DNA of 64,000 nt, taken from NCBI GenBank assembly GCA_934273635.1, contig CAKQSV010000002.1, positions 1 through 64,000 on the forward strand, given 5' to 3'. Position numbers and translations under genes: made by a program. The notes below the pieces were generated by a model, which was given only the letters and a program-made list of their open reading frames with translations, was not told where the DNA came from and did no database searches. This DNA comes from an uncultured Alphaproteobacteria bacterium (lineage in GTDB: Bacteria > Pseudomonadota > Alphaproteobacteria > RF32 > CAG-239). Below are positions 16,862-24,933 of the stretch, in pieces. Each line of letters begins with the position of its first letter. Within the stretch, counting starts at the first letter, position 1.

Positions 16862-17424
16862 TATTTTGCTCTTTCAACATAGTTAGCTTCTGCAGTGCCG
16901 ACAACAATTTTGTCGCCCACGCCGATGAACGGAGGAACAGTGGTGCGAACACCATTATCCAAAACAGCCGGTTTGTAAGAAGAAGAAACGGTCTGACCTT
17001 TGATAACAGGCTCGGTCTCAACAACCTCGCAAACAACCTGCAACGGCAATTCAACCGAAATCGGCTTACCGTCGATAAAGCTGATAACAACAGTCATACC
17101 GTCAGTCATAAACGGACGGCTGTCGCCCAAAATATCGGCGGGCATATTAAATTGTTCAAAAGTCTCAGCATCCATAAAAGTCAAGCCGGTAGCGTCTTCA
17201 AACAAAAATTGGCAGTCTTTTTCTTCAACCATCAATTTTTCAACAGTATCTTCGGTTCTGAAACGTTCGTTGGTTTTGGTGCCTTCTTCAACCGCCTTCA
17301 TCTCAACTTGCATAAAAGCGCCGCCCTTACCGGGTTTGATGTGCATGGCTTTGGTGATTGTCCAAGGTTTGTTTTTGTATTCGATTACCCAACCAATTCT
17401 GATTGAACCTGCTAACTGTTTCAT
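16861..17424 (-). CDS. efp: Translation elongation factor P
   Basis: 187 residues, full length, three beta-barrel domains. EF-P relieves ribosome stalling at polyproline. The loop with the modified lysine is HIKPGKGGAF near residue 33, so the Lys that would carry beta-lysine is present. The C-terminal domain has LPLQVVCEVVETEP and the conserved VDTAE-like end reads GDKIVVGTAEANYVER. GGAGA precedes ATG 17424. It is coupled by a one-base overlap to the IMPase-like gene. The modification genes epmA/epmB are not in the window. Confidence 0.97.
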   Translation of the reverse strand: MKQLAGSIRIGWVIEYKNKPWTITKAMHIKPGKGGAFMQVEMKAVEEGTKTNERFRTEDTVEKLMVEEKDCQFLFEDATGLTFMDAETFEQFNMPADILGDSRPFMTDGMTVVISFIDGKPISVELPLQVVCEVVETEPVIKGQTVSSSYKPAVLDNGVRTTVPPFIGVGDKIVVGTAEANYVERAK

Positions 17425-17484
17425 GTATTTGTCTCCATATTTACAATGTTAAAATTTGATTTTGTTTGGAATTTAATCCAATCT

Positions 17485-18015
17485 TTATTTTTTCGCAACA
17501 AAAATTTTATAATCCGAGGCGTTTCCGACAACAATATCGCAATCAAGCGTTTGCAAGTCGCTGATTGGCTCTTGCAAAACCGCCGCCGACTGTATCAAAA
17601 ACATTTCGGTATACCAACTGACAAGTTCGGCCGCGCGCTCCAAGCCCTGTTGCCAAACCTTAAACGCCACAAAGTCCGGCTCGCACTCGCTGATGAGCAT
17701 TGCCTCGTGACGGCGATTGCGAGAGATAACACCCAGAACTTTATCCCCAATCTGCTTGCGAGCAAAGTTCACATCTTTGGCGCAGTGCTCACTGGCGCTC
17801 AAATCAACCAAAACGCCGTCTGCGCCGAGTTTTTGACACATTGCACAGCAGTCTTGTCCACTCAGCAACAGAATTTTGTTATGACGGCGCGCCTCATCCA
17901 GCCATGCTTTGAGGCTGTTTTCGCCCGCCTCGGTCGGTGCGATAAAGCACTCGATATCAGAATCCGCAATTAAAGCGTTGTCTTCGTTTGTCAGGTTAAG
18001 TATAAACTTTTGCAT
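17485..18015 (-). CDS. ThiE-like (thiamine phosphate synthase fold) protein
   Basis: 176 residues, cytoplasmic. The order of short motifs follows ThiE: a first strand ECFIAP, LLLSGQ, GADGVLVDLS where ThiE has GADGVHLG, GVISRNRRHEAMLISECEPDFVAF where ThiE has G-x-S-x-H and DYV-x-F, and a last strand CDIVVGNAS. The usual pyrophosphate-binding residues are poorly conserved and the protein is shorter than ThiE (about 210), so it may not make thiamine phosphate. The assignment is tentative. No other thiamine gene is nearby. No clear Shine-Dalgarno precedes the ATG. The gene lies 60 nt upstream of efp on the same strand. Confidence 0.6.
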   Translation of the reverse strand: MQKFILNLTNEDNALIADSDIECFIAPTEAGENSLKAWLDEARRHNKILLLSGQDCCAMCQKLGADGVLVDLSASEHCAKDVNFARKQIGDKVLGVISRNRRHEAMLISECEPDFVAFKVWQQGLERAAELVSWYTEMFLIQSAAVLQEPISDLQTLDCDIVVGNASDYKIFVAKK

Positions 18016-18108
18016 AATTTTTCTTTGTCTCTTGATATATTTTTATTACTCTCTATTATGTGTTTAGCAATATAGGTGATTAATTAAATAAAAGAAAGAC
18101 AAATTTTT

Positions 18109-18357
18109 ATGAGCAGCAAAAATATTTCTTTGGTGAAAACCGCCGAGGCTCTTAAAGAGCTGAACAGCGCCTTATCGGCTTGTTCGCAGTTGGCGGGAGA
18201 AAAGCTGATTAACGCCGAGCAACGCAACAATGAGCAACAAAAACGGCTGGACACGGCGCAGAAAAAAATCGAGATGCTGACGGCGTGTTCGCAAAATGCC
18301 GTTGCCAACATCAACGAGTTGGTCGCCAAATTAGATAAGGTATCAGGATTAAGTTAA
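18109..18357 (+). CDS. Small coiled-coil protein upstream of zapA
   Basis: 82 residues, almost entirely helical with heptad-like Leu and Ala spacing (AEALKELNSALSACSQLAGEKL through NINELVAKLDKV). Alphaproteobacteria commonly carry a short coiled-coil gene (DUF4164-like) just before zapA, and this occupies that place. The stop is directly followed by the zapA ATG with no gap. A role with ZapA at the division ring is plausible from context only. Confidence 0.8.
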   Translation: MSSKNISLVKTAEALKELNSALSACSQLAGEKLINAEQRNNEQQKRLDTAQKKIEMLTACSQNAVANINELVAKLDKVSGLS

Positions 18358-18726
18358 ATGTCACAAGTTACTATCACCATTAACTCTCGCGAATATGCCG
18401 TTGCCTGCGAAGACGGTCAGGAGGTCAGCATCATCAAACTCTCACGTCTGTTGGACGAGAAAGCCAAGCTATTGACGCAGGGCAATCAGCAGGTGAACGA
18501 GAATATGCTTTTGGCCATGGTCGGGCTACTGTTGGCAGATGAGCTGACCGAGCTGAAAAAGAATATTGCGGCAGGGAATCCGACCGCTGCGGCTGCGTCG
18601 AGCGCACCGGTTGTTCAAGGTTATAGCGAGGATGATGTCAAAACCTTGGACACGGCGTTAGCCGCGCAGATTAAAGAGTTGACAGGACAGATAAATTCTG
18701 TTGCAAATCAAATAAAATTATTGTAG
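18358..18726 (+). CDS. zapA: Cell division protein ZapA
   Basis: 122 residues. ZapA is a cytoplasmic protein that bundles FtsZ filaments. The N-terminal globular head reads VTITINSREYAVACEDGQE, then HxR-like LSRLLDEKA, and NENMLLAMVGLLLADELTELKK is the conserved start of the coiled-coil. The tail ends in a second heptad stretch (LAAQIKELTGQINSVANQI). It starts on the base after the preceding coiled-coil gene's stop. The zapA stop lies inside the -10 element of the 6S RNA promoter. Confidence 0.92.
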   Translation: MSQVTITINSREYAVACEDGQEVSIIKLSRLLDEKAKLLTQGNQQVNENMLLAMVGLLLADELTELKKNIAAGNPTAAAASSAPVVQGYSEDDVKTLDTALAAQIKELTGQINSVANQIKLL

Positions 18727-18729
18727 ATT
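18701..18729 (+). promoter_or_regulatory. Putative sigma-70 promoter of 6S RNA
   Basis: TTGCAA (18701-18706) and TAGATT (18724-18729) are 17 bp apart, within the 3' end of zapA. Initiation about 7 nt downstream agrees with the 5' end inferred for ssrS from base pairing. Confidence 0.5.
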
Positions 18730-18735
18730 GTTGAT

Positions 18736-18897
18736 ATGGGAGGCTTACTGTTGTGTGCGTGTTGCCGCAGATCTTCCGAGCCAACATTTTTTATTAGGGA
18801 GCTGTCCCTGAACGAATCGTGGTTCGTTTATATGGCACCCACCTTGATCAAGCGGTTCGATAAGAATGTTTATGCACGGCACGACGGTTCCTCCTCT
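18736..18897 (+). ncRNA. ssrS: 6S RNA
   Basis: 6S RNA binds the housekeeping RNA polymerase holoenzyme and mimics an open promoter. Evidence here: location directly after zapA, as in most proteobacteria; a length near 160 nt; terminal pairing of GGAGG (18739-18743) with CCTCC (18890-18894); further pairing of GTGTGCGTG on the 5' side with ATGCACGGCAC on the 3' side; and a central open region with GTTCG and CACCTTGATCAAGCGGTTCG. A promoter lies 7 nt upstream and a terminator 12 nt downstream. A short reading frame here is coincidental. The exact ends are uncertain by a few bases. Confidence 0.82.
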
Positions 18898-18908
18898 TTT
18901 TATTGTCT

Positions 18909-18934
18909 AAACTCCCGCTTGCGGAGTTTTTTTT
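18909..18934 (+). terminator. Rho-independent terminator of 6S RNA
   Basis: AACTCCCGC pairs with GCGGAGTT (one bulged C) around a 2-nt turn, followed by a T8 tract. Confidence 0.85.
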
Positions 18935-18951
18935 GATTAAGGAACAAAAAC

Positions 18952-19737
18952 GTGAAGATAATTTATTGCGGAGACGTGGTCGCCCGCGCCGGCAGGGAAG
19001 CGGTTTTGAACAATCTCCCCACCCTTAGAGAACAATACAAACCCGACGCGATTGTGGTGAATATTGAAAACGCCGCGCATGGTTTTGGCGCCACCCCCGG
19101 GATTTGCCGCGACTTTTTAGAGGCCGGTGTTGACGCGCTGATTACGGGTAACCATGTGTGGAATCAACGCGACTTGATTCCGTTTTTGAACGACTGCAAA
19201 AAGATTATCCGTCCGCTCAATTATCCCGACGCCAACCCCGGTCGCGGTTTTGCCGAAATCAACCTTGCCAACGGCAAAAAACTGCTGATTATTCAAGTGG
19301 TCGGGCGCTTGTTTATGGAGGCGGTCGACTGCCCCGTGCAGACAGTAGAAAAAGTTTTGAAAAGCTATAACCTCGGACGCAATGTTGACGCCATTTTGGT
19401 TGATATTCACGCGGAGGCAACCTCCGAAAAGCTCTCGTTCGGCTATTATCTTGATGGTCGGGTCTCGGTCGTGGCCGGTACTCACACCCATGTGCCGACG
19501 GCTGACGCCCGCGTGTTGCCCAACGGCACGGCTTATATCACCGACGTGGGGATGTGCGGCGACTATGACTCGGTTTTGGGATTTGACAAAGAAGAGCCTA
19601 TCAACCGTCTGCTGCACAAGTTCAGCGGCGGGCGCTTGTCTCCCGCCAAGGGGCACGGCTCGCTTTATGGCATTTTGGTAGAGACCGACAACGCCAGCGG
19701 TTTAGCTAAAAGTATTGAGCAAATTGTCATCCGTTGA
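18952..19737 (+). CDS. YmdB-family metallophosphoesterase
   Basis: 261 residues, TIGR00282 family. Members are dinuclear metal phosphodiesterases active on 2',3'-cyclic nucleotides. All metal motifs are visible: GDVV near residue 8, NIEN near 40, TGNHVW near 68, DIHAEATSEK near 150, GTHTHVPTAD near 176. The start is GTG 18952 with AAGGA at 9 nt. It follows the 6S RNA terminator. In many proteobacteria a 5-formyltetrahydrofolate cyclo-ligase gene sits between ssrS and this gene; here it is absent. The 3' end faces the hydrolase gene at a distance of 2 nt. Confidence 0.93.
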   Translation: MKIIYCGDVVARAGREAVLNNLPTLREQYKPDAIVVNIENAAHGFGATPGICRDFLEAGVDALITGNHVWNQRDLIPFLNDCKKIIRPLNYPDANPGRGFAEINLANGKKLLIIQVVGRLFMEAVDCPVQTVEKVLKSYNLGRNVDAILVDIHAEATSEKLSFGYYLDGRVSVVAGTHTHVPTADARVLPNGTAYITDVGMCGDYDSVLGFDKEEPINRLLHKFSGGRLSPAKGHGSLYGILVETDNASGLAKSIEQIVIR

Positions 19738-19739
19738 CG

Positions 19740-20495
19740 TTAGCGAATTGTCATCGCCAAAGCATTGAGAGAATCGCAAATTGTTTGCAAATCCGAATCC
19801 GCACCCAAACGATGATTGGAATCTTTGAGCAGTTTAATCTCGACATTGCGACTGGTGACGGCGTTGGCTATTTGCAGGGCTTTGCGCCAGTCAAGCGAGG
19901 CGTCTTTCTGTCCTTGAATCAGATGAATCGGACAATCGATGTTAATCGTGCGGTCAAGCATGCGATTTTCACGACCGCTGCTCATTAATTTTTTGGTGAA
20001 GACATAAGTAAAGTCATTATTCACAAAATCTAATCTTCCGGTCTCGCGAATCTGGCGATTTTGGTCTTCGGTCAAATATTTATCCTCCAAATCCACGGTA
20101 AAATCAGGTGCTGCCGCCAAGCCCAACACAGCCTTGACCCTTTCAGGGCGAGCCTCCGCCGCCAACAAGCTAAGCCATCCGCCCAGGGAAGAACCAACCA
20201 CCATCACATCGCCTTCAATCATGGTGTCAATCACTTCAAGAATTTGATTTTTCCAGATATTCACGTCAACACGCTCATAGTTTTGAGCATCCATACCGTG
20301 ACCGGCAAGTTCATAGCGCAAGAACGATACGTTATTGGCGGCGCACCATTTTTTAATGGTATCAGGCTTGCGTCCCCACGGATCAGAATACAAACCGTGG
20401 GTGTATAACACCGTAAAGCTGTTAGTTATTGCTCTTTTTGCTTTTATGTATTCAATTTTCGTTGTAAATTCAGCTGAAAATCGGTGTTCTGTCAT
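19740..20495 (-). CDS. Alpha/beta-hydrolase family protein
   Basis: 251 residues. Oxyanion strand YTHGLYSD near 32, nucleophile elbow GSSLGG near 98 (Ser), acid Asp in GQKDASLDW near 197, and base His in DSNHRL near 228 make a complete triad in the right order. No signal peptide is seen, so it is cytoplasmic. The compact lid and the HGLYSDPWG start resemble the YqiA/esterase-type hydrolases; substrate is unknown. AGGAG lies 8 nt before ATG. It diverges from the glycosyltransferase gene across 51 bp. Confidence 0.88.
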   Translation of the reverse strand: MTEHRFSAEFTTKIEYIKAKRAITNSFTVLYTHGLYSDPWGRKPDTIKKWCAANNVSFLRYELAGHGMDAQNYERVDVNIWKNQILEVIDTMIEGDVMVVGSSLGGWLSLLAAEARPERVKAVLGLAAAPDFTVDLEDKYLTEDQNRQIRETGRLDFVNNDFTYVFTKKLMSSGRENRMLDRTINIDCPIHLIQGQKDASLDWRKALQIANAVTSRNVEIKLLKDSNHRLGADSDLQTICDSLNALAMTIR

Positions 20496-20546
20496 TTAGC
20501 GGGACTCCTGTTGTTGTGTTTATTGTTGAGGATATTAACAAATAAA

Positions 20547-21695
20547 ATGTCAAAAAGCAAAGCAGAAAATCAACCTGTCGTATTACAGGTTTTGCCCGAA
20601 CTCGAAATGGGCGGCGTTGAAATCGGAACCACAGAGATTGCCGAGGCATTGAGTGCCCGCGGTATTAAGAACTTTGTCGCCTCTAAGGGCGGTCGCTTGG
20701 TTCATGATTTGGAAAAAGCCAAAGTTCCGCACCTCACCCTTAATTTGAAGACCAAAAATCCGTTCAAGATGTATCAAAACTCAAAGATTTTGGAACAGTT
20801 TATCCGCGAGAATCAAATCAACATCGTGCACGCTCGCTCACGAGCTCCGGCATGGAGCGCTTATTGGGCGGCTAAGCGCGCCGGCGCACATTATATGACA
20901 ACCTTCCACGGCACTTATGGTTTGGGTCCCTTTGGCATTAAGAAAATTTATAACCGCGTGATGACATACGGCGAGCGTGTGATTGCCATTTCCAACCATA
21001 TCCGCCGCCATATTATTGACAACTACATTATTGATCAGGATAAAATCCGTTTGGTGCACCGTTGCGTCAACACCCTGCGTTTTAACCCTGAGAACGTGTC
21101 GCAAGCACGGATGATAAACACAGTTGAAGAATATAACATCCCCGACGACAAGCCGGTTATTTTGCTCGGCGGACGCATTACGCACTGGAAGGGGCAACAC
21201 CTGTTGATTAAGGCGTTGGCCAAAATGAAAAATCAGGATTTTTATTGCATTATCGCCGGTGACGAGCAGGGTCGCGAGGCTTATTTGGCTTATCTGAAAA
21301 AACTGGCAAAAAAATATAATCTGCTGTCGCGCATTTGCTTTCACGGCAAAGTGTTGGATATGCCGGCGCTGATGATGGTGTCTAACATTGTGGTTTCGGC
21401 CGCGATTGAGCCGGAGGCTTTCGGACGCATTTCTATTGAAGGACAGGCCATGGGCAAGATTGTGGTCGCCTCAAACATCGGCGGCTCGCTCGACACCATT
21501 ACCGACGGCGTCAACGGCAAATTTTTTGAGAGTAACAACCCCTACTCTCTCGCCGAAGCGTTGGACTGGGCATTATCCCTTTCTGACAAGCAGCGTGAGA
21601 AAATTACCGCTGCCGGCATTAAAAATGTCAAAGATAATTTTACTAAAGAAATTATGTGCGACAAAACTATTGCAGTTTATAAAGAACTGGTCTAG
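20547..21695 (+). CDS. Glycosyltransferase family 4 (GT-B)
   Basis: 382 residues. The N-terminal domain begins QVLPELEMGGVEIGTTEIAEAL, the Gly-rich acceptor loop of GT4 enzymes, followed by HARSRAPAWSAYWAA and TFHGTYG. The C-terminal nucleotide-sugar domain has LLGGRITHWKGQHLLIKAL and the E-x7-E signature as EPEAFGRISIE near 307. It is likely a cytoplasmic or membrane-peripheral enzyme for lipopolysaccharide or another envelope glycan. The frame extends upstream, but ATG 20547 gives the normal N-terminus; the earlier part would run into the divergent promoter region. A terminator follows the stop by about 10 nt. Confidence 0.92.
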   Translation: MSKSKAENQPVVLQVLPELEMGGVEIGTTEIAEALSARGIKNFVASKGGRLVHDLEKAKVPHLTLNLKTKNPFKMYQNSKILEQFIRENQINIVHARSRAPAWSAYWAAKRAGAHYMTTFHGTYGLGPFGIKKIYNRVMTYGERVIAISNHIRRHIIDNYIIDQDKIRLVHRCVNTLRFNPENVSQARMINTVEEYNIPDDKPVILLGGRITHWKGQHLLIKALAKMKNQDFYCIIAGDEQGREAYLAYLKKLAKKYNLLSRICFHGKVLDMPALMMVSNIVVSAAIEPEAFGRISIEGQAMGKIVVASNIGGSLDTITDGVNGKFFESNNPYSLAEALDWALSLSDKQREKITAAGIKNVKDNFTKEIMCDKTIAVYKELV

Positions 21696-21705
21696 TTTAT
21701 AGGGG

Positions 21706-21733
21706 TTCGCCTGCAAAGGGCGAAGCGTTTTTT
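21706..21733 (+). terminator. Rho-independent terminator
   Basis: TTCGCC (21706-21711) pairs with GGCGAA (21719-21724) around a 7-nt loop, then GCG and T6. It separates the glycosyltransferase gene from thrS. Confidence 0.65.
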
Positions 21734-21760
21734 AACTAAATAATATATAAGGAATTTAAC

Positions 21761-23686
21761 ATGGTTGCGATTAAACTTCCTGACGGAAGTGTTTTAGATA
21801 TGGAAAGCGGGGTCAATGGTTTTGACATCGCGCAAAAGATTAGTGCAAGTTTGGCCAAAGCGGCTTTAGCTATCACCGTAAACGGAAAAACACAGGATTT
21901 GAGCACTCCTATCACTACCGACGCAACCGTTACTATCGTAACCGGCAAGGATAAGGAAGGCTTACACATAATCCGCCACTCTTGCTCGCACGTTATGGCG
22001 CAGGCGGTTAAAGAGTTGTGGCCTGATGTTCAGGTTACTATCGGGCCGGCTATCGAAAACGGATTTTATTATGACTTTGCCCGCAAAGAGCCGTTTACGA
22101 CCGAGGATTTTGCCAAAATCGAGGCTAAAATGCACGAGATTGTTAAACGTGACGAAAAGCTTGAGCGAATCGTTATGCCCCGCAATGAGGCGATTAAGTT
22201 CTTTAAGGATTTGGGCGAAAACTACAAAGCCGAGATTATTGAAGATTTGCCGGAAGATGAAGTTATCTCATTATATCGTCAGGGGAGTTTTACTGACTTG
22301 TGCCGTGGTCCGCACGTTCCGTCCACGGGCAAAATCGGTGACGCCTTCAAGCTGATGAAAGTTGCCGGCGCGTATTGGCGCGGCGATGCCAATAACGAGA
22401 TGTTGCAACGTATTTATGCCACGGCGTGGACTTCTAAAAAAGAACTCGGCGAATATTTGACCATGATGGAAGAAGCCGCCAAGCGCGACCACCGCAAACT
22501 CGGTCGCGAAATGGACTTGTTCCACTTTGAGCCGGAATATGCTCCGGGCGCGGTTTTTTGGCACGACAAAGGCTACAAAATTTATCGCAAGTTGATTGAA
22601 TATATGCGCAATCGTCAAGAGCACAACGGTTATATTGAGGTTTCGACCCCGCGCGTGATGGACAGATGTTTGTGGGAGACTTCCGGTCACTGGGAGAAAT
22701 ATGGCGCGCACAACTATTCCGGTCAGACAGAAGACAAAAAATGGTTCTGCATTAAGCCGATGAACTGCCCAGGCGGTCTGTTGGTTTATAAACAAGGCAT
22801 TAAATCTTATCGTGATTTGCCTCTGCGCATGGCCGAGTTTGGCAAGGTCAACCGTTATGAAGCATCCGGCTCATTGATGGGATTGATGCGCGTTCGTGAG
22901 TTTACGCAAGACGATGCGCACATTTTCTGCACGCCGGAGCAAATGGAAGACGAGTGCATCACAACCCTGAAGTTGATTTTGGATATTTATAAAGACTTTG
23001 GTTTTGACAAGGTTAAGATTTATCTTTCAACCCGTCCGGAAAAGCGTATCGGTTCTGACGAGATTTGGGATTTGTGTGAAAAGTCCTTGGCCAACGCTTT
23101 GGAAAGCCACGGTTATGAATATGAAATCAACGAAGGCGAAGGCGCATTCTACGGTCCGAAACTTGAGTTTATTTTGCGTGACGCTATCGGTCGCGAGTGG
23201 CAATGCGGCACAATTCAGGTTGATATGAACTTACCACAGCGTTTTGATATTTCTTATATCGGTGAAGACGGCGAGAAACATCAGCCGGTTATGCTGCACC
23301 GCGCGTTGTTTGGTTCTATTGAGCGTTTCTTGGGTATTTTGATTGAAAACCATGCCGGTCGTCTGCCGTTGTGGTTGTCTCCGGAACAGGTTGTGATTGC
23401 GCCGGTCACCTCTGACTTTGACGGCTATGCCGAAGAAGTTGCTAAGAAGATGAGCGTTGCCGGACTTAAGGTTAAGACCGATTTGCGCAACGAGAAAATC
23501 ACCTATAAAATTCGTGAACACTCGGTTGCCAAAGTTCCGGTTATCGCCGTAGTCGGTGCTAAAGAAAAAGAGAACAACACGGTAACTATCCGCCGTATCG
23601 GCTCTGAAAAACAAGAGGTTTTGGGCTTAAACGACCTGATTGAAAAATTGGTTGAAGAAGCTAAAATGCCTCATATTAACGAATAA
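21761..23686 (+). CDS. thrS: Threonyl-tRNA synthetase
   Basis: 641 residues, full length. Domains in order: TGS (1-63, VAIKLPDGSVLDM), the HxxxH editing domain (HSCSHVMAQ near 75 and the Cys-containing DLCRGPHVPST near 184), the class II catalytic core (motif 2 region near 365 with YEASGSLMGLMRVREFTQDDAH, motif 3 LHRALFGSIERFLGIL near 520), and the anticodon-binding domain. The zinc ligands Cys (PMNCPGG), His (DDAH) and His (LHR) are present. AAGGA precedes ATG 21761 by 8 nt. It is flanked by terminators on both sides and so is monocistronic. Confidence 0.98.
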   Translation: MVAIKLPDGSVLDMESGVNGFDIAQKISASLAKAALAITVNGKTQDLSTPITTDATVTIVTGKDKEGLHIIRHSCSHVMAQAVKELWPDVQVTIGPAIENGFYYDFARKEPFTTEDFAKIEAKMHEIVKRDEKLERIVMPRNEAIKFFKDLGENYKAEIIEDLPEDEVISLYRQGSFTDLCRGPHVPSTGKIGDAFKLMKVAGAYWRGDANNEMLQRIYATAWTSKKELGEYLTMMEEAAKRDHRKLGREMDLFHFEPEYAPGAVFWHDKGYKIYRKLIEYMRNRQEHNGYIEVSTPRVMDRCLWETSGHWEKYGAHNYSGQTEDKKWFCIKPMNCPGGLLVYKQGIKSYRDLPLRMAEFGKVNRYEASGSLMGLMRVREFTQDDAHIFCTPEQMEDECITTLKLILDIYKDFGFDKVKIYLSTRPEKRIGSDEIWDLCEKSLANALESHGYEYEINEGEGAFYGPKLEFILRDAIGREWQCGTIQVDMNLPQRFDISYIGEDGEKHQPVMLHRALFGSIERFLGILIENHAGRLPLWLSPEQVVIAPVTSDFDGYAEEVAKKMSVAGLKVKTDLRNEKITYKIREHSVAKVPVIAVVGAKEKENNTVTIRRIGSEKQEVLGLNDLIEKLVEEAKMPHINE

Positions 23687-23704
23687 TCGTTATCGCAGAA
23701 ACAG

Positions 23705-23738
23705 AAAAGCGTCAAACTTTGAAGTTTGGCGCTTTTTT
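23705..23738 (+). terminator. Rho-independent terminator of thrS
   Basis: AAGCGTCAAAC pairs with GTTTGGCGCTT (one G-T wobble) around a 6-nt loop, with A4 before and T6 after. It may also serve the converging gene at 23748. Confidence 0.92.
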
Positions 23739-23747
23739 AATTGTTGT

Positions 23748-24299
23748 TTACCACTCAAGCGGCTGGGCTGCCAAATCATCAGGCAAGGTTCCGCCATAAT
23801 AAATGGTTTGCAAAACATCTTTGTTGAGCTTGTTGTTGAATACGGTGGCGTCATTGTTGTTTTTAACAAACTCAAACGCGCAGACCTTGTCCAAAATCTC
23901 GGTCGGGCACTGCGTAATCGCCTCATCAACCGACGGACGCAAAAAGCCGTAATATCCGCCATAGTCATGGAAAGTTGTGACAATCGCCAACTGTTGCAGA
24001 TTTTCAGCTTTGCGAATCTCTTGGCGATTGAAAAAACAGCTCTCACTATGGATTTTGCATGGCTCAACCCAATACAAACCGTCATCATTAGGATGGTGGA
24101 GGTCTCGACCTCTCATCACCGGACGAATGCGCTGCGCGTATTGCATAATCTGCTCGCGCGTAAAGTTCTGTTCCTGCTGTTCCAACTTGACCACAATACG
24201 GTGGAGTTCTAACAGTTCATCAACTTTTGCCTGCTTACCTGCGCACTTTGCGACTTTAATCTCCTCTAACAAAGCGGCGCGACATAAAACATAATTCAT
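23748..24299 (-). CDS. Hypothetical cytoplasmic protein, 183 residues
   Basis: No family is recognised. The N-terminal 60 residues form a charged helix (ALLEEIKVAKCAGKQAKVDELLELHRIVVKLEQQEQ); the rest has aromatic and His-rich stretches (RGRDLHHPNDDGLYWVEPC, FHDYGGYYGFLRP). There is no signal peptide or membrane segment. Base composition matches the neighbours. The gene converges on thrS and stands just left of the metal locus; the gap of 83 bases to the next gene is AT-rich and no promoter is evident to me. Function unknown. Confidence 0.7.
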   Translation of the reverse strand: MNYVLCRAALLEEIKVAKCAGKQAKVDELLELHRIVVKLEQQEQNFTREQIMQYAQRIRPVMRGRDLHHPNDDGLYWVEPCKIHSESCFFNRQEIRKAENLQQLAIVTTFHDYGGYYGFLRPSVDEAITQCPTEILDKVCAFEFVKNNNDATVFNNKLNKDVLQTIYYGGTLPDDLAAQPLEW

Positions 24300-24382
24300 A
24301 CTATAAAAAAATTTAAATTAATAATACTAAATATCAAGGCGAGATAATACGCCGCAACCTTCCACCTGTCAATAGTTGAAAT

Positions 24383-24721
24383 CTAATGAATCGGGTGAAA
24401 GTGGAAGAACAGCGCGGTCAGATAGAGCAGCAGCGACACATACAAAATCACCCAACTTGCGGAATAGCAGCCTTTTTGATGACAAGAACATTTACCCCAC
24501 AGCGCAAGCGCAAACGACAGTGCCAACAGCGCACCGGAAAAAACGAGCATATAGCCCATTTGGTGGTGGCTCAGAATCGAAAAGTGCGGAATATCGGTCA
24601 AATTCAAAACGCCGTTCAGCAATACCAAAATTGTCGGCAAACCGCAACAAACAAAATGAAACACGGCGGTTGCCAGGCTGCCGATAATACCGACATTACG
24701 GCAGAAAAGTAGTTTTTTCAC
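24383..24721 (-). CDS. Small Cys/His-containing membrane protein, MerC/MerT-like
   Basis: 112 residues with about three membrane segments (near 10-30, 48-68 and 82-102). A vicinal Cys pair lies in the first segment (HFVCCGLPTILVLL), a cytoplasmic or periplasmic loop carries GKCSCHQKGCYS, and the end is FHFHPIH. The paired Cys in a helix is typical of mercury/metal transport proteins MerT and MerC, but full-length similarity is not certain. GTG 24721 is chosen because AAGGAG lies 9 nt upstream; the ATG at 24730 would have no spacing. It is second in an operon behind the cysteine-rich peptide gene and would share its operator. Confidence 0.72.
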   Translation of the reverse strand: MKKLLFCRNVGIIGSLATAVFHFVCCGLPTILVLLNGVLNLTDIPHFSILSHHQMGYMLVFSGALLALSFALALWGKCSCHQKGCYSASWVILYVSLLLYLTALFFHFHPIH

Positions 24722-24746
24722 GTTTATCATCTCCTTATTTTTGGCG

Positions 24747-24779
24747 GGGCGGAATTGCCGTTGCACACAGCCTCCGCCC
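24747..24779 (-). other. Intercistronic hairpin
   Basis: On the transcribed reverse strand GGGCGGA (24779-24773) pairs perfectly with TCCGCCC (24753-24747), with further GC pairing outside. No T tract follows, so it is more likely an mRNA processing or stability element than a terminator. It stands between the two genes of the metal operon. Confidence 0.6.
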
Positions 24780-24792
24780 GCATATTGTTTTT

Positions 24793-24909
24793 TTATTTAC
24801 ATCCGCAGGTATTTTCAACCGTGCAGTTGCAGTTATCACCACAAGAGCAATTTTGACCGCATGTGCAGTTATCGCCACAGGTGCAATTCGGATTTGAACA
24901 TTTTGTCAT
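24793..24909 (-). CDS. Metallothionein-like cysteine-rich peptide, 38 residues
   Basis: The peptide has 11 Cys in 38 residues, all but one in C-x-C pairs or C-x3-C links (Cys 4, 9, 11, 15, 17, 21, 23, 27, 29, 35, 37). It is built from a six-residue repeat: TCGDNC, TCGQNC, SCGDNC, then NCTVENTC. No signal peptide is present. Such composition is typical of cytoplasmic metallothionein-like metal binders; the exact family is not recognised. AAAGGA lies about 8 nt before ATG. A strong promoter with two TACCC/GGGTA dyads is 25-75 nt upstream. The membrane-protein gene follows after a hairpin. Confidence 0.82.
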   Translation of the reverse strand: MTKCSNPNCTCGDNCTCGQNCSCGDNCNCTVENTCGCK

Positions 24910-24933
24910 TTGTTTTTCCTTTCATTTTTCACA

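Noticed and set aside
18736..18936. 66-codon frame over the 6S RNA
   Set aside because: It coincides with the structured RNA and its terminator and has no Shine-Dalgarno.
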